From: Vibrio sp. 16
Lineage (GTDB): Bacteria; Pseudomonadota; Gammaproteobacteria; Enterobacterales; Vibrionaceae
Length of the DNA: 64,000 nt
Assembly (NCBI RefSeq): GCF_963681195.1
Contig: NZ_OY808997.1
Coordinates: forward strand, 2,046,001 to 2,110,000
Direction: 5' to 3'
The notes below the pieces were generated by a model, which searched no databases, was not told where the DNA came from, and saw nothing but the letters and a program-made list of their open reading frames with translations. Position 1 is the stretch's first letter. Every line of letters begins with the position of its first letter. The position numbers and the translations under genes were made by a program. Shown here in pieces: positions 8,093-20,907 of this stretch.

Positions 8093-8587
8093 TCATTGCT
8101 TTGCGACACTTAGCTTCTCATACAGTACTTGTTGCGCTTTGATAACAGCTTGTCGACGTACTGCTCGTCTATCCCCCTCAAAGCAATAAGTGGCCACTTT
8201 TAACCAACCTTTGTCGTCTGCCCAAGCAAAACACACTGTTCCAACAGGTTTCTCATCCGAGCCGCCACCAGGTCCTGCGATACCACTTATAGAAACCGAG
8301 ATCGTGGCACGCGAATGTCGAATTGCACCTTGCGCCATTTCAACCACGGTTGCTTCACTCACCGCCCCGTGAGCGTCAAGCGTTTCTTCCTTTACACCTA
8401 GCATTTCCATCTTGGCTTCATTGCTGTAAGTGATGAACGCACGATCAAACCATGCGGAGCTGCCTGCTATATCGGTAATCGCAGCGGACACCCCGCCACC
8501 TGTGCAAGATTCTGCGGTTGCGAGCACCTGTTGGTGACGTAATAGTGCTTCACCCAATCGCGCTGACAGGTTTTGTTGTGATTCCAT
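8093..8587 (-). CDS. pncC: Nicotinamide-mononucleotide amidohydrolase (CinA C-terminal family)
   Basis: The 164-residue stand-alone CinA-C domain has the family motifs ATAESCTGGGVSAAIT near residues 23-38, the YSNEAKMEMLGV segment near 54, and SGIAGPGGGSDEKPVGTV near 100-117. The E. coli homologue (ygaD/pncC) deamidates NMN to nicotinate mononucleotide in pyridine nucleotide recycling, and it too lies next to recA. It is divergent from mutS. Confidence 0.9.
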   Translation of the reverse strand: MESQQNLSARLGEALLRHQQVLATAESCTGGGVSAAITDIAGSSAWFDRAFITYSNEAKMEMLGVKEETLDAHGAVSEATVVEMAQGAIRHSRATISVSISGIAGPGGGSDEKPVGTVCFAWADDKGWLKVATYCFEGDRRAVRRQAVIKAQQVLYEKLSVAKQ

Positions 8588-8671
8588 ATCTAAATACCCT
8601 TTTGCATCTTTTCGCCCAATGTCGATTCACGTATCCTAAGCCGCAATAGACATAAACGAAAGAAGTTACCC

Positions 8672-11251
8672 GTGAAAGCGTTACCTGAAAAAGATAAGCA
8701 AAAACATACCCCAATGATGCAGCAGTATCTCAAGTTAAAAGCCGAGAACCCTGACATCTTGCTGTTCTATCGAATGGGCGATTTTTACGAACTTTTCTAT
8801 GATGATGCCAAACGCGCGTCACAACTACTCGATATTTCTCTTACTAAACGCGGCGCATCTGCCGGCGAGCCGATTCCAATGGCGGGCGTCCCCTTCCATG
8901 CCGTAGAGGGCTATTTAGCCAAATTGGTGCAGCTTGGCGAGTCCGTTGCGATTTGTGAACAAATTGGCGATCCTGCGACGAGTAAAGGTCCAGTAGAGCG
9001 TGCAGTGGTTCGTATTGTCACCCCTGGCACCGTTACTGATGAAGCCCTGCTTTCCGAGCGTATCGATAACCTTATCGCCGCTATCTATCACCACGATGGT
9101 AAATTTGGCTACGCGACTCTCGACGTGACTTCAGGCCGATTCCAATTAATGGAACCGGAAACAGAAGAAGCAATGGCAGCCGAGTTGCAACGTACCGCGC
9201 CACGCGAGCTGCTGTTCCCGGAAGACTTCGAACCCGTGCATTTGATGTCTTCCCGCAATGGCAATCGCCGCCGCCCGGTATGGGAGTTTGAGCTAGATAC
9301 AGCAAAACAGCAGTTAAACCAACAATTTGGCACACGTGATTTAGTTGGGTTTGGAGTCGAACACGCCAAGCTCGGATTATGCGCAGCAGGCTGTCTGATT
9401 CAATATGTGAAAGATACCCAACGAACAGCACTGCCGCACATTCGCTCTTTGACCTTCGATCGCCAAGATCATTCGGTGATTCTTGACGCGGCAACACGCA
9501 GAAATTTAGAGATCACCCAAAACCTTGCAGGTGGTACAGACAACACCCTTGCTGAAGTTTTGGATCATACAGCGACCGCCATGGGTAGCCGTATGCTCAA
9601 ACGCTGGTTGCATCAGCCGATGCGCGACATTGATACGCTAAACCACCGTCTAGATGCTATTGCTGAGCTAAAAGATGAAGCCTTATTTAGTGACTTACAC
9701 CCAGTACTTAAGCAGATTGGCGATATCGAACGTATTCTGGCCCGTTTGGCGCTGCGCAGTGCTCGCCCACGTGATATGGCTCGTCTACGCTATGCGATGC
9801 AGCAGTTACCTGAGGTATCTGAGTTAATGAGCTCACTTCACCACCCTTACCTCTCTAAGTTAGCGCAATACGCGGCGCCAATGGGTGAGGTGTGCGAACT
9901 GCTAGAGCGTGCTATTAAAGAGAATCCGCCTGTGGTTATTCGTGATGGCGGTGTGATCGCAGAAGGGTACAACGCTGAACTTGATGAATGGCGTAAATTG
10001 GCAGATGGTGCGACCGAATATCTTGAGCAAATGGAGCAAGACGAGCGTGAGCGTCACGGCATTGATTCACTCAAGGTGGGCTACAATAATGTCCACGGTT
10101 TCTTTATTCAGGTCAGCAGAGGGCAAAGCCATTTAGTGCCGCCACACTACGTACGTCGCCAGACGCTTAAGAACGCAGAGCGCTACATCATCCCTGAGTT
10201 AAAAGAGCATGAAGATAAAGTCCTCAACTCAAAATCAAAAGCGCTAGCGCTAGAGAAACAACTTTGGGAAGAGCTGTTTGATTTGCTTCTTCCACATTTA
10301 GAACAAATGCAAAATGTCGCCTCTGCAGTCTCTCAAATTGACGTTTTGCAAAACCTAGCAGAACGTGCAGACAGCTTAGATTACTGTCGCCCGAACTTAA
10401 TCAAAGAAGCTGGTATTCATATCCAAGCTGGCCGCCACCCAGTTGTTGAGCAAGTGATGGACGAGCCGTTTATTGCCAATCCAATCGAGCTCAATGCCCA
10501 ACGTAAGATGTTAATCATTACTGGTCCGAACATGGGCGGTAAATCGACTTACATGCGCCAAACCGCGTTGATTGCACTGATGGCTCACATTGGTTCTTAC
10601 GTCCCTGCAGAGTCAGCAACCATTGGTTCGGTGGATCGTATCTTTACTCGTATTGGTGCTTCGGATGACCTGGCCTCAGGCCGTTCTACCTTTATGGTTG
10701 AGATGACGGAAACCGCTAACATCTTGCACAACGCAACACAAAATAGCCTAGTGCTAATGGATGAGATTGGGCGTGGAACCAGTACTTATGACGGCCTATC
10801 TTTGGCTTGGGCGAGCGCGGAATGGTTGGCAAAACAGCTCGGTTCAATGACATTGTTTGCGACCCACTACTTTGAGCTCACTGAGTTGCCAAGCCAAATA
10901 CCGACCTTAGCCAATGTTCACCTTGATGCGGTTGAACATGGCGATAGCATTGCCTTTATGCACGCCGTTCAAGAAGGCGCTGCGAGCAAATCATACGGTC
11001 TTGCTGTCGCGGGACTTGCTGGTGTACCAAAGAGCGTCATCAAAAATGCACGCGCTAAGCTGACCCAACTTGAACAAATCGGTCAAATAGAAGCATCATC
11101 CACGCCAAGTAGCGGTGTGGATATCGCTAATCAATTAAGCCTTATTCCAGAGCCGAGTGAAGTTGAAGAAGCGCTTTCCAATATTGACCCTGACGATCTC
11201 ACTCCACGTCAGGCTTTGGAAGAGCTATATCGACTTAAAAAACTGCTTTAG
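8672..11251 (+). CDS. mutS: DNA mismatch repair protein MutS
   Basis: The 859-residue protein recognises mismatches. The N-terminal mismatch-binding domain contains [15 protein letters not shown] (about residues 30-44), including the Phe-x-Glu that stacks on the mismatch. The C-terminal ABC-type ATPase has Walker [15 protein letters not shown] (about 617-630), the signature region [10 protein letters not shown] and Walker [17 protein letters not shown]. The extreme C-terminus is the dimer/tetramer region. The start is GTG with a modest AGAAG site, which fits low-level expression. It is divergent from pncC and followed by a strong shared terminator. Confidence 0.97.
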   Translation: MKALPEKDKQKHTPMMQQYLKLKAENPDILLFYRMGDFYELFYDDAKRASQLLDISLTKRGASAGEPIPMAGVPFHAVEGYLAKLVQLGESVAICEQIGDPATSKGPVERAVVRIVTPGTVTDEALLSERIDNLIAAIYHHDGKFGYATLDVTSGRFQLMEPETEEAMAAELQRTAPRELLFPEDFEPVHLMSSRNGNRRRPVWEFELDTAKQQLNQQFGTRDLVGFGVEHAKLGLCAAGCLIQYVKDTQRTALPHIRSLTFDRQDHSVILDAATRRNLEITQNLAGGTDNTLAEVLDHTATAMGSRMLKRWLHQPMRDIDTLNHRLDAIAELKDEALFSDLHPVLKQIGDIERILARLALRSARPRDMARLRYAMQQLPEVSELMSSLHHPYLSKLAQYAAPMGEVCELLERAIKENPPVVIRDGGVIAEGYNAELDEWRKLADGATEYLEQMEQDERERHGIDSLKVGYNNVHGFFIQVSRGQSHLVPPHYVRRQTLKNAERYIIPELKEHEDKVLNSKSKALALEKQLWEELFDLLLPHLEQMQNVASAVSQIDVLQNLAERADSLDYCRPNLIKEAGIHIQAGRHPVVEQVMDEPFIANPIELNAQRKMLIITGPNMGGKSTYMRQTALIALMAHIGSYVPAESATIGSVDRIFTRIGASDDLASGRSTFMVEMTETANILHNATQNSLVLMDEIGRGTSTYDGLSLAWASAEWLAKQLGSMTLFATHYFELTELPSQIPTLANVHLDAVEHGDSIAFMHAVQEGAASKSYGLAVAGLAGVPKSVIKNARAKLTQLEQIGQIEASSTPSSGVDIANQLSLIPEPSEVEEALSNIDPDDLTPRQALEELYRLKKLL

Positions 11252-11260
11252 TCTTCAATG

Positions 11261-11290
11261 AAAAATGGCTGCCAAAAGGCAGCCATTTTT
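11261..11290. terminator. Bidirectional terminator between mutS and lptG
   Basis: A 13-bp stem (AAAAATGGCTGCC / GGCAGCCATTTTT) with an AAAA loop has T tracts on both strands. It ends the convergent mutS and lptG transcripts; the lptG stop codon overlaps its edge. Confidence 0.9.
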
Positions 11291-12360
11291 TACAATTTTC
11301 TTCGCAGCAGCATCAGTGCCAAGGTTAAAAATACCAAACTCGGCATTACCGCCCCCACTGCGGGAGGAATTCCATAGACTAAAGTCAGTGGACCAAAAAA
11401 CTCACTCGAAATATAGAAAGTAAAGCCAGCAACCACACCGGATAAAACCCTCGCCCCCATGCTTACACTTCGCAGCGGGCCAAAGACAAACGACAGCGCG
11501 AGCAACATCATAACCGCAATGGATATCGGCTGAGTAACTTTACGCCAAAGGGCCAGTTCATAGCGAGAGGCGTCTTGCTCTGAGGCTTTAAGGTAAGTGA
11601 CGTAGTCATACAAACCACTCATCGCCAACTCTTCAGGCTCTACTTTTACCACTGCCAACTTGTCAGGAACTAACGTCGTTTTCCACGCGTATTCCTTCAC
11701 CTTAGACTTAGCCAGCTCTACCTTGTCGGCCATGTCGGTAATTTCCGCATTTTTCATGAGCCACTGGTTATCACCTAAATAGTCCGCTTCAGGGGCAAAC
11801 ATCACTTGATAGAGTTTCTTCTCATCATCGAATCTCCAAACCTTCACACCATAGAGCGTGTCGTCTTCCACCTTACCGATGAAGATAAAGTCATCCACAT
11901 CTCGCGCCCAGACCCCGGCACGAACGGAAACAATTTGCCCGCCAGAAATCGAGAATGAACGCAGCTCTCGAGCCATTTTCTGTGCCTGTGGCGCCCCCCA
12001 CTCTCCGAGAAGCATGATAATCAGCATCAATGGAATCGCGGTTTTCAGTACCGACAAACCAATATCGAGTTTGGAGTAGCCCGACGCCTGCATGACCACG
12101 AGCTCAGAACTTGATGCCAAAATACCTAAGCCGATTAAGGCACCCAGTAAAGCGGACATGGCAAAGAACAATTCAATATCGCGTGGAATTCCCAACAGGA
12201 CGAAATAGAACGCGTTGAGCAAGTCGTAACTTCCCTTACCTACACTGCGTAATTGTTCTACAAAACGGATGATGCTCGATAAGCCGATAAGAGTCGCTAA
12301 CACCATAGAGGTCGTCGCGATAATGGTTCGGCCGATATAGAGGTCTAGAATTTTAAACAC
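11290..12360 (-). CDS. lptG: LPS export ABC transporter permease LptG
   Basis: The 356-residue permease has three N-terminal membrane helices (about residues 13-35, 55-80 and 98-118), a periplasmic beta-jellyroll domain, and three C-terminal helices (about 275-350), the LptF/LptG plan. With LptF and the ATPase LptB it extracts lipopolysaccharide from the inner membrane and passes it to LptC/LptA. It follows lptF by 3 bp, so the two are co-translated. LptG rather than LptF is assigned by order (lptF first). Confidence 0.93.
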   Translation of the reverse strand: MFKILDLYIGRTIIATTSMVLATLIGLSSIIRFVEQLRSVGKGSYDLLNAFYFVLLGIPRDIELFFAMSALLGALIGLGILASSSELVVMQASGYSKLDIGLSVLKTAIPLMLIIMLLGEWGAPQAQKMARELRSFSISGGQIVSVRAGVWARDVDDFIFIGKVEDDTLYGVKVWRFDDEKKLYQVMFAPEADYLGDNQWLMKNAEITDMADKVELAKSKVKEYAWKTTLVPDKLAVVKVEPEELAMSGLYDYVTYLKASEQDASRYELALWRKVTQPISIAVMMLLALSFVFGPLRSVSMGARVLSGVVAGFTFYISSEFFGPLTLVYGIPPAVGAVMPSLVFLTLALMLLRRKL

Positions 12361-12363
12361 GAG

Positions 12364-13464
12364 TTACGACACCTTACGTTGTCTAAATTTGTCTTTCATG
12401 CGTCGCACAGGAACGCTGTCGATAAAGTTGACGCCGATCGCCGCCACTAACAGAGCAAAGTTGATTGGCCACATACCAATCACTGCTGGAATATTGCCAT
12501 CCTCGATTGCTGATTTCGTCGTCGACATTGAGATAAAGTAAACAAAATAAGCCAGAATCGCTGGCCCCATTTTGGCAAAACGACCTTGGCGCGGGTTAAC
12601 GGCAGAAAGAGGCACCACCAGCATGGTCAACAGTGGGATACAAACAAAGAGCGATATACGCCATTGAAGCTCGGCTTTTGCAGACAAATCGGTACTCTCA
12701 ATCAAGTCTAGTGTTGGCACCGCGCCCCAACTGCGGCGCTTAGCTTGGACCTCACGTTGACCAATCAAACCGCTGTAATGCTCAAACTCTGTCACCATGT
12801 AATCCAAGCGAGTAGGTATGCCTTCGTATCGCGTACCATCATGCATCACAATCATTTGGCGACCATCATCATGCTCACGCACTTCACCCGAGTTAGAGAA
12901 CATCACACTCGGTAAAATCGCATCGCGCGGGCGCACTTGAGCCACAAACACGTTGTTGAGCTTGTTGTCTCGGATTTCATCAATGAAGACGACAGAAGAG
13001 CCATCCGGTGTACGCTGAAACTGACCCGCTTTTAGCAAGTCGACACTGTTTTCAGCCGCAACTTGCTCTATCAACTGAGCCTCTTTTTCTTGACTCCATG
13101 GCGCTAAATAAAGCGTGTTGAATGCAGCCAGTACCGTAGTGATAAACGCAAGTGACATCGCCGCACGGATCAAAAACTTACTGCCCATGCCTGTCGCATT
13201 CATGACGGTAATTTCACTTTCGCTGTATAAACGGCCAAAAGTGAGCAAGATACCGATGTATAAGCTCATCGGCAGCATCAGAAGCCCCATTTGGGGAATA
13301 TTTAATCCAACGATAGCTAAGATCAGTCGAGCAGGGATATCACCGTCCGTCGCATCGCCTAAAACTTTGATAAAAGTCTGACTTACAAAGACGAGTAAAA
13401 GCACAAAAAATATCGCTAATTGGCTTTTGAGTGTCTCGCGGATCAAATATCTAACAATAATCAC
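12364..13464 (-). CDS. lptF: LPS export ABC transporter permease LptF
   Basis: The 366-residue six-helix permease has the family opening MIIVRYLIRETLKSQLAI and helices near residues 15-35, 48-72 and 100-120 before the periplasmic domain, then helices near 272-345. It is the partner of LptG in the LptB2FG complex. The gene is divergent from pepA, as in E. coli where lptFG and pepA are also back to back. Confidence 0.93.
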   Translation of the reverse strand: MIIVRYLIRETLKSQLAIFFVLLLVFVSQTFIKVLGDATDGDIPARLILAIVGLNIPQMGLLMLPMSLYIGILLTFGRLYSESEITVMNATGMGSKFLIRAAMSLAFITTVLAAFNTLYLAPWSQEKEAQLIEQVAAENSVDLLKAGQFQRTPDGSSVVFIDEIRDNKLNNVFVAQVRPRDAILPSVMFSNSGEVREHDDGRQMIVMHDGTRYEGIPTRLDYMVTEFEHYSGLIGQREVQAKRRSWGAVPTLDLIESTDLSAKAELQWRISLFVCIPLLTMLVVPLSAVNPRQGRFAKMGPAILAYFVYFISMSTTKSAIEDGNIPAVIGMWPINFALLVAAIGVNFIDSVPVRRMKDKFRQRKVS

Positions 13465-13485
13465 GCTGAAATTACCTATACAAAA

Positions 13486-13513
13486 CTTGTTTTTTTAATT
13501 GAATCACTATAAT
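13486..13513 (+). promoter_or_regulatory. Candidate pepA promoter
   Basis: A perfect -10 TATAAT (13508-13513) follows CTTGTT (13486-13491) at 16 bp. The -35 is only a partial match. It lies about 140 bp before pepA, leaving a longish leader. Confidence 0.4.
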
Positions 13514-13655
13514 TTCCCGTTGAACCTTTTATTTTTAAATTTTTTGGCTAACTGTTAACGCGCTTATTTAAGGATAGTTCCGAGTAAGGAATCAACAAGT
13601 AAGACGGCATTATCTAACATTTAGTTCTATTTGTCTTCAGGATGTAGGAGTACGC

Positions 13656-15163
<1,508 letters not shown>

Positions 15164-15177
15164 ACCTCAACTTCGTC

Positions 15178-15201
15178 AAAAGGGCCGCAAGGCCCTTTTT
15201 T
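15178..15201 (+). terminator. Rho-independent terminator after pepA
   Basis: AAAAGGGCC and GGCCCTTTT pair around a GCAA tetraloop and run into a T6 tract, 15 bp past the pepA stop. Confidence 0.88.
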
Positions 15202-15230
15202 GTATCTGAAGCAATAGTGAGCTAAATAAA

Positions 15231-15680
15231 ATGGCAAACGCAACGTTTTACATTATCAAGCCAGACTCCCCGCAATCGAATGCCGTGGGTTTTGGCGACT
15301 ATGTACTGTTTCTTGCCAGACATTTTGCCTCACAAGGTGCCAAGGTGTATCTGAATTGCCACGACAAATCGCACGCAGAACAGATTGCTGAGACTTTTTG
15401 GCAAGCCGAGCCCCATCACTTTATTGCCCACAATTTGGTTGGCGAAGGTCCCAAATATGGCACCAAGGTGGAAATAGGCTACCAAGCTGTCAAGCCCTCA
15501 TGGAATCGGCAAATAGTAATAAATTTGGCGGAAAATGAGACAACCTTTGCGAACAAGTTTGCTGAGGTGGTAGACTTCGTCCCTTGCGAAGAAAAAGCCA
15601 AGCAACTGGCGCGAGAAAGATATAAAATCTACCGTCAAGCGGGCTATCAGCTACAAACGATCGAGATCGAACACAGCTAG
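15231..15680 (+). CDS. holC: DNA polymerase III subunit chi
   Basis: The 149-residue protein has the HolC pattern: ATFYII start, then DYVLFLARHFASQGAKVYLNC near residues 24-44, and the C-terminal WNRQIVINLAEN and FVPCEEKAKQLARERYK motifs. Chi bridges the clamp loader (through psi, HolD) to single-strand-binding protein at the fork. It lies between pepA and valS as in E. coli. ATG 15231 is the natural start. Confidence 0.93.
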   Translation: MANATFYIIKPDSPQSNAVGFGDYVLFLARHFASQGAKVYLNCHDKSHAEQIAETFWQAEPHHFIAHNLVGEGPKYGTKVEIGYQAVKPSWNRQIVINLAENETTFANKFAEVVDFVPCEEKAKQLARERYKIYRQAGYQLQTIEIEHS

Positions 15681-15797
15681 CACCACCGCACCAATAACCG
15701 GTCAATCCTTATAGCTAAGGCGATCTTGTCAGAGATCCCTCACTTATAAAGATTGACTTAGAATTAAACCAGACCTATCAGCAGAATATCTATAGCT

Positions 15798-18671
15798 ATG
15801 GAAAAGACATATAACCCAACTTCAATTGAACAGGCTTTATATCAAGCTTGGGAAGAGAAAGGCTACTTCAAGCCACACGGTGACACGACCAAAGAATCAT
15901 ACTCAATCATGATCCCACCACCGAACGTCACTGGTAGCCTACACATGGGCCACGCGTTCCAAGATACGATCATGGATACTCTGATCCGCGCAGAGCGTAT
16001 GAAAGGTAAAAACACCCTTTGGCAAGTCGGTACAGACCACGCTGGTATCGCAACTCAAATGGTTGTTGAGCGTAAGATCGCTGCTGAAGAAGGCAAAACC
16101 AAGCACGACTACGGCCGTGATGCTTTCATCGATAAAATCTGGGAATGGAAAGGCGAGTCTGGTGGCACCATCACTAAACAGCTTCGTCGTCTAGGTGCAT
16201 CGGTAGACTGGGACCGTGAGCGCTTCACAATGGATGACGGTCTATCTAACGCAGTTCAAGAAGTTTTTGTTCGCCTATACGAAGATGACCTAATCTATCG
16301 CGGTAAGCGTCTAGTAAACTGGGATCCTAAACTGCACACGGCAATTTCTGATCTTGAAGTTGAAAACAAAGACAAAAAAGGCCACATGTGGCACTTCCGC
16401 TACCCGCTAGCAGACGGCGTTAAAACAGCAGAAGGCAAAGACTACATCGTAGTTGCAACCACGCGTCCTGAAACCATGCTAGGCGATACGGGTGTTGCGG
16501 TTAACCCAGAAGATCCACGTTACAAAGATCTTATCGGCAAAGAAATTCTACTTCCTATCGTTGATCGTCGTATCCCAATCGTGGGCGATGAGCACGCCGA
16601 TATGGAGAAAGGAACTGGCTGTGTGAAAATCACACCTGCGCACGACTTCAACGACTACGAAGTGGGTAAACGCCACCAGTTACCAATGATCAACATCCTA
16701 ACCTTTGATGCCAACATCCGTGAAGCAGCAGAAGTATTCAACACCAACGGCGAAGCAAGTGATGCGTACTCAACTGAGCTACCTGCTAAGTACCGCGGTA
16801 TGGAGCGTTTTGCTGCACGTAAAGCGATCGTAGCTGAGTTTGATGAGCTAGGCCTGCTTGATGAAATCAAAGACCACGATCTAACGGTTCCTTACGGTGA
16901 CCGTGGCGGCGTGGTGATTGAACCAATGCTGACTGACCAATGGTACGTTCGCACCGCACCTCTTGCTGAAACGGCAACTAAAGCGGTTGAAGATGGTGAA
17001 ATCCAGTTCGTTCCTAAGCAATACGAAAACATGTACTTCTCTTGGATGCGCGACATTCAAGACTGGTGTATCTCTCGTCAGCTTTGGTGGGGTCACCGCA
17101 TCCCTGCATGGTACGACAACGATGGCAATGTATACGTAGGTCGCACTGAAGAAGAAGTTCGTGCAAACAACAACCTAGCGCCAGTTGTGGTTCTACGCCA
17201 AGACGACGATGTATTGGATACTTGGTTCTCTTCTGCACTTTGGACCTTCGGTACGCAAGGTTGGCCTGAGAACACAGATGACCTGAAGACATTCCACCCT
17301 TCAGACGTACTCGTTACTGGTTTCGACATCATCTTCTTCTGGGTTGCTCGTATGATCATGATGACGATGCACTTCTGTAAAGATGAGAACGGTAAGCCAC
17401 AAGTACCATTTAAGACGGTATACGTTACTGGTCTAATCCGTGACGAGAACGGCGACAAGATGTCTAAGTCTAAGGGTAACGTTCTTGACCCAATCGACAT
17501 GATTGACGGCATCGACCTTGAGTCTCTTGTTGAGAAACGCACTGGTAACATGATGCAGCCTCAACTTGCAGCGAAGATCGAGAAGAACACGCGTAAGACG
17601 TTTGAAAACGGTATCGAACCATACGGTACTGACGCACTACGCTTCACGCTTGCTGCTATGGCTTCTACTGGCCGTGACATCAACTGGGATATGAAGCGTC
17701 TGGAAGGTTACCGTAACTTCTGTAACAAGCTATGGAACGCAAGCCGTTACGTACTGATGAATACAGAAGATCAGGATTGTGGCTTCCATTCATCTAACGA
17801 ACAGGCAGGTGAGATCGAGTACTCACTAGCGGATAAGTGGATCGAGTCTCAGTTTGAGCTAGCAGCGAAAGAGTTCAATGGTCACATTGATAACTTCCGT
17901 CTGGATATGGCAGCAAACACGATTTACGAATTTATCTGGAACCAATTCTGTGACTGGTACCTAGAGCTCACTAAACCAGTTCTTTGGAAAGGTAGTGAAG
18001 CTCAGCAACGTGGTACTCGTCGCACGCTAATCACCGTTCTAGAGAAGACACTTCGTCTAGCACACCCTGTGATCCCATACATCACAGAAACTATCTGGCA
18101 GAGCGTTAAGCCGCTGGTTGACGGTGTTGAAGGTGACACAATCATGCTTCAAGCACTGCCTCAGTTCGACGAAGCGAACTTCAACCAAGCAGCTCTTGAT
18201 GACATCGAGTGGGTGAAGTCATTCATCACTAGCATCCGTAACCTACGTGCTGAATACGACATCAACCCAGGTAAGCCGCTTGAAGTGATGCTAAAAGCCG
18301 CGAGCGCAGAAGATGCAGCGCGCTTAGAAGCGAACAAGCAAGTTCTGGTTTCTCTAGCGAAACTTGAGTCTGTACGCGTACTGGAAGCTGGTGAAGAAAC
18401 GCCAGCTTGCGCAACGGCGCTGGTTGCTAAGTCTGAACTGATGATCCCAATGGCGGGTCTTATCGACAAAGACGCGGAACTTGCTCGTCTAGACGGCGAA
18501 ATCAAGAAGACTCACGGTGAAATCAAGCGTATCGAAGGTAAGCTAGGTAACGAAGGTTTTGTTGCTAAAGCACCGGAAGCGGTAGTTGCTAAAGAGCGTG
18601 AAAAGCTAGAAGGCTACAAAGAGACTCTAGTGAAACTAGAAGAGCAAAAAGCGACGATTGCAGCGCTGTAA
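15798..18671 (+). CDS. valS: Valyl-tRNA synthetase
   Basis: The 957-residue class Ia synthetase has the HIGH motif as [14 protein letters not shown] (about residues 41-54), the CP1 editing domain containing [18 protein letters not shown] (about 219-236), the KMSKS loop [10 protein letters not shown] (about 553-562), the anticodon-binding helical domain, and a C-terminal coiled coil (about 890-957) rich in Glu, Lys and Leu. It charges tRNA-Val and hydrolyses mischarged threonine. It lies 117 bp after holC and ends in a strong terminator. Confidence 0.98.
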   Translation: MEKTYNPTSIEQALYQAWEEKGYFKPHGDTTKESYSIMIPPPNVTGSLHMGHAFQDTIMDTLIRAERMKGKNTLWQVGTDHAGIATQMVVERKIAAEEGKTKHDYGRDAFIDKIWEWKGESGGTITKQLRRLGASVDWDRERFTMDDGLSNAVQEVFVRLYEDDLIYRGKRLVNWDPKLHTAISDLEVENKDKKGHMWHFRYPLADGVKTAEGKDYIVVATTRPETMLGDTGVAVNPEDPRYKDLIGKEILLPIVDRRIPIVGDEHADMEKGTGCVKITPAHDFNDYEVGKRHQLPMINILTFDANIREAAEVFNTNGEASDAYSTELPAKYRGMERFAARKAIVAEFDELGLLDEIKDHDLTVPYGDRGGVVIEPMLTDQWYVRTAPLAETATKAVEDGEIQFVPKQYENMYFSWMRDIQDWCISRQLWWGHRIPAWYDNDGNVYVGRTEEEVRANNNLAPVVVLRQDDDVLDTWFSSALWTFGTQGWPENTDDLKTFHPSDVLVTGFDIIFFWVARMIMMTMHFCKDENGKPQVPFKTVYVTGLIRDENGDKMSKSKGNVLDPIDMIDGIDLESLVEKRTGNMMQPQLAAKIEKNTRKTFENGIEPYGTDALRFTLAAMASTGRDINWDMKRLEGYRNFCNKLWNASRYVLMNTEDQDCGFHSSNEQAGEIEYSLADKWIESQFELAAKEFNGHIDNFRLDMAANTIYEFIWNQFCDWYLELTKPVLWKGSEAQQRGTRRTLITVLEKTLRLAHPVIPYITETIWQSVKPLVDGVEGDTIMLQALPQFDEANFNQAALDDIEWVKSFITSIRNLRAEYDINPGKPLEVMLKAASAEDAARLEANKQVLVSLAKLESVRVLEAGEETPACATALVAKSELMIPMAGLIDKDAELARLDGEIKKTHGEIKRIEGKLGNEGFVAKAPEAVVAKEREKLEGYKETLVKLEEQKATIAAL

Positions 18672-18695
18672 TCTTCGCCTCTAGTAAAAACAAAT

Positions 18696-18724
18696 AAGCT
18701 GGTCACTCGACCAGCTTTTTTTAT
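18696..18724 (+). terminator. Rho-independent terminator after valS
   Basis: AAGCTGGTC pairs with GACCAGCTT (9 bp, ACTC loop), followed by a T tract. The A-rich 5' side may also serve the convergent M48 protease gene. Confidence 0.85.
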
Positions 18725-18736
18725 TCTTGCTAGTGG

Positions 18737-19729
18737 CTAATTTCTCGCAGCTTCAATTCTCTCATCGAAGTCAGGGTGTGAGCTTAGCCACTCCGGTATA
18801 GCAAACTCTTCTTGCTGACTAAATTGCTCAAACATTTCTGCCATTGCTTCGCTGCTTCCATAAATCACACGCATATTGTGTTTCGCATACTCATCCGCTT
18901 CCATCTCGGCTTCCCGTGAATGGCCATTTGACAAGAAAAAGACGCCAACACCAGCCATGTTGTCGATCACGCCTGAGCTCTCACCTGTCAGCAAAGAGAC
19001 ACCAACAGAAAGAATACTTGAGTGAACAAGACGCTTTAACATATGACGATGATGAACGTGGCCAAGCTCGTGCAAAATAATGCTATCAAGCTGCTGCTCA
19101 TTGGCTGCTAACTTGACCATTTGATCAAGGACGACAATTTTCCCACCAGGCAGAGCAAACGCATTCGCTCCCATCTCTGAAGAGCGAAATACAATATCGA
19201 CTGAGTAAGGTAATGGTTCGATCTGCGATAAATAATGGGACACTCTAGTGCGAATTTGCTCCTGCTCCAAAGTACTCAGTTCACTGGGAGCCCAATGCTC
19301 GTCCAAGCTCGCCAACACCTTATCCCCTAGCGCGACAGCAACCGGATCTGGAACGGCATGAGCTACTTTTTCACTGAGCCAAGGCAGCAGATAAACATAA
19401 CTACCGACAATAACACCGATACAACACACTACCGACAACAGCCAAGCAAACCGTTTAGTTTCCATCTTCTCGACAAAACTAGAACGCTTGTTTCGCTTTA
19501 GCCACTGGTTGATTTGTGGCGTCCTATCTGCGACAAACATCCAGCCATCGGCAAACTTAAAACGGATGGGCAAGTTGCCAACAGGGGCGCTGACTTCAAC
19601 CCATGCCACTTCGCAGTAAACCGTTTCTTCTTCGGTCACGATACAAAGTGATGTTGAACTGGACGCATCTAGCTCAGCTGCGAGTCGAACTGAGCTATTC
19701 GGCGGAAATGCACTGCCTTGAAAACGCAT
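18737..19729 (-). CDS. M48-family membrane zinc metalloprotease
   Basis: The 330-residue protein has a soluble N-terminal region (about 1-90), one transmembrane helix (about 94-116), and a peptidase domain with the zinc motif HELGHVHHRH near residue 218 and a downstream EAEMEADEYA helix that provides the third zinc ligand. A second hydrophobic stretch follows the active site. M48 proteases act on membrane or periplasmic proteins; the substrate here is unknown. Its start overlaps the stop of the YjgN-like gene by one base (TAATG), so the two are translationally coupled and probably act together. I know no characterised member with exactly this N-terminal extension. Confidence 0.82.
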   Translation of the reverse strand: MRFQGSAFPPNSSVRLAAELDASSSTSLCIVTEEETVYCEVAWVEVSAPVGNLPIRFKFADGWMFVADRTPQINQWLKRNKRSSFVEKMETKRFAWLLSVVCCIGVIVGSYVYLLPWLSEKVAHAVPDPVAVALGDKVLASLDEHWAPSELSTLEQEQIRTRVSHYLSQIEPLPYSVDIVFRSSEMGANAFALPGGKIVVLDQMVKLAANEQQLDSIILHELGHVHHRHMLKRLVHSSILSVGVSLLTGESSGVIDNMAGVGVFFLSNGHSREAEMEADEYAKHNMRVIYGSSEAMAEMFEQFSQQEEFAIPEWLSSHPDFDERIEAARN

Positions 19730-20907
19730 TAGTTGATGCCGATACCGAGGTCAAACGCCTGAGCAACTTCATCCGTGACCGCTGATTTCACATCGGAATC
19801 TTGGTCAACCGCCACTAATAAAGTCATGTTACCCACCACAGCTGTTCTTTCAGCTAGATAGCGGCTGGTTCTCACCATCACCCATGGACGCGCAAGACCT
19901 AACGTGATCACTTGCAGCAAGAAGTTAGAAATCACTAAGCCCATGTAGCTACTGACACTCATGGTTGAAGTGAATCTAAAGGCCGTTTCTGATTGATCTT
20001 CTTGTTGAGCGACCAGTTGAGAGAAAACATAGTTACGCACACGAGTCGTTGTATATGCCGTCAACGCGATAGTTAAAACAATCATCGCCGCGTACACAAT
20101 GACAACACCCGCAAACGCCCCTGCACTCTGGCCAACTTGAGAAAGATCAGAAAGATGCAGCTGACTAAATTCAACACCACCAAACACAACGAGCATAGCA
20201 ACGACAGCAAATGCCAGCGCAGACAACACACCGATGATCATCGCCTTGCAGTAGGTCTTCAAAAAGAAACCTGTTGTAATTTCTGCGCTAAACTTCCAAT
20301 CACCATATTGATAGCCATTAGCAAAAAAGCGGTGAGCACCTGCAATAACCCACGCGTAAACCACTGCCATAACAGCAAAAAAACCGAACCACATCGCGAT
20401 TCCTGCTGCAGTAGAAACGGAACCAACTGCGATTGAAATACCTATGTAGACCGCAAGAATGAGCAATGCACCTACGCCACGTCCAAGTAGCGTAACGTAT
20501 GCGCTCTTAAGCGGAGCCGTGAAGGAGAAGTGAACGTTTCGGTAGCTCGTCATTGCGGAATCGAAACGAGCGTTGCTCCAAAGTAGCCAAGGCAGTGCAG
20601 CATAAAATGCTAACAGTAGCGCCATACTTGCAACAGGGAAAAATTGGCTACTAATAGACCAAATAAGAACCACGACGAGTGCCACAATGCGACCTTTAAG
20701 GATCTGTATTGGTTTGGCGTGATACTCAAAGTTATCGCCGCTAATATGAGTGTTACCGTAGAAGTAGCGCTTTGTTCTTACTTTGGCCCATGCCGAATAA
20801 ATACCTAATGTAACAATAGAAAGGAGGATATTAACTATCCATATGCCGAAAAATTCCCCACCTCTACCATGAAATGAAACGGGATTGGTTAACTGTTTTT
20901 GGTCCAT
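19729..20907 (-). CDS. YjgN-family (DUF898) multi-pass membrane protein
   Basis: The 392-residue protein starts with the DUF898 signature: FHGRGGEFFGIWIVNILLSIVTLGIYSAWAKVRTKRYFYGNT. The pattern recurs in a second half near residue 330 (GLVISNFLLQVITLGLARPWVMVRTSRYL), so the protein looks internally duplicated. About eight to ten hydrophobic helices are present. In E. coli yjgN is near valS, as here. The function is not established. It is the first gene of a two-gene unit with the M48 protease. Confidence 0.85.
   Translation of the reverse strand: MDQKQLTNPVSFHGRGGEFFGIWIVNILLSIVTLGIYSAWAKVRTKRYFYGNTHISGDNFEYHAKPIQILKGRIVALVVVLIWSISSQFFPVASMALLLAFYAALPWLLWSNARFDSAMTSYRNVHFSFTAPLKSAYVTLLGRGVGALLILAVYIGISIAVGSVSTAAGIAMWFGFFAVMAVVYAWVIAGAHRFFANGYQYGDWKFSAEITTGFFLKTYCKAMIIGVLSALAFAVVAMLVVFGGVEFSQLHLSDLSQVGQSAGAFAGVVIVYAAMIVLTIALTAYTTTRVRNYVFSQLVAQQEDQSETAFRFTSTMSVSSYMGLVISNFLLQVITLGLARPWVMVRTSRYLAERTAVVGNMTLLVAVDQDSDVKSAVTDEVAQAFDLGIGIN

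Noticed and set aside
17093..17551. 152-codon minus-strand frame inside valS
   Set aside because: It is an antisense shadow of a highly biased gene, with no start signals.
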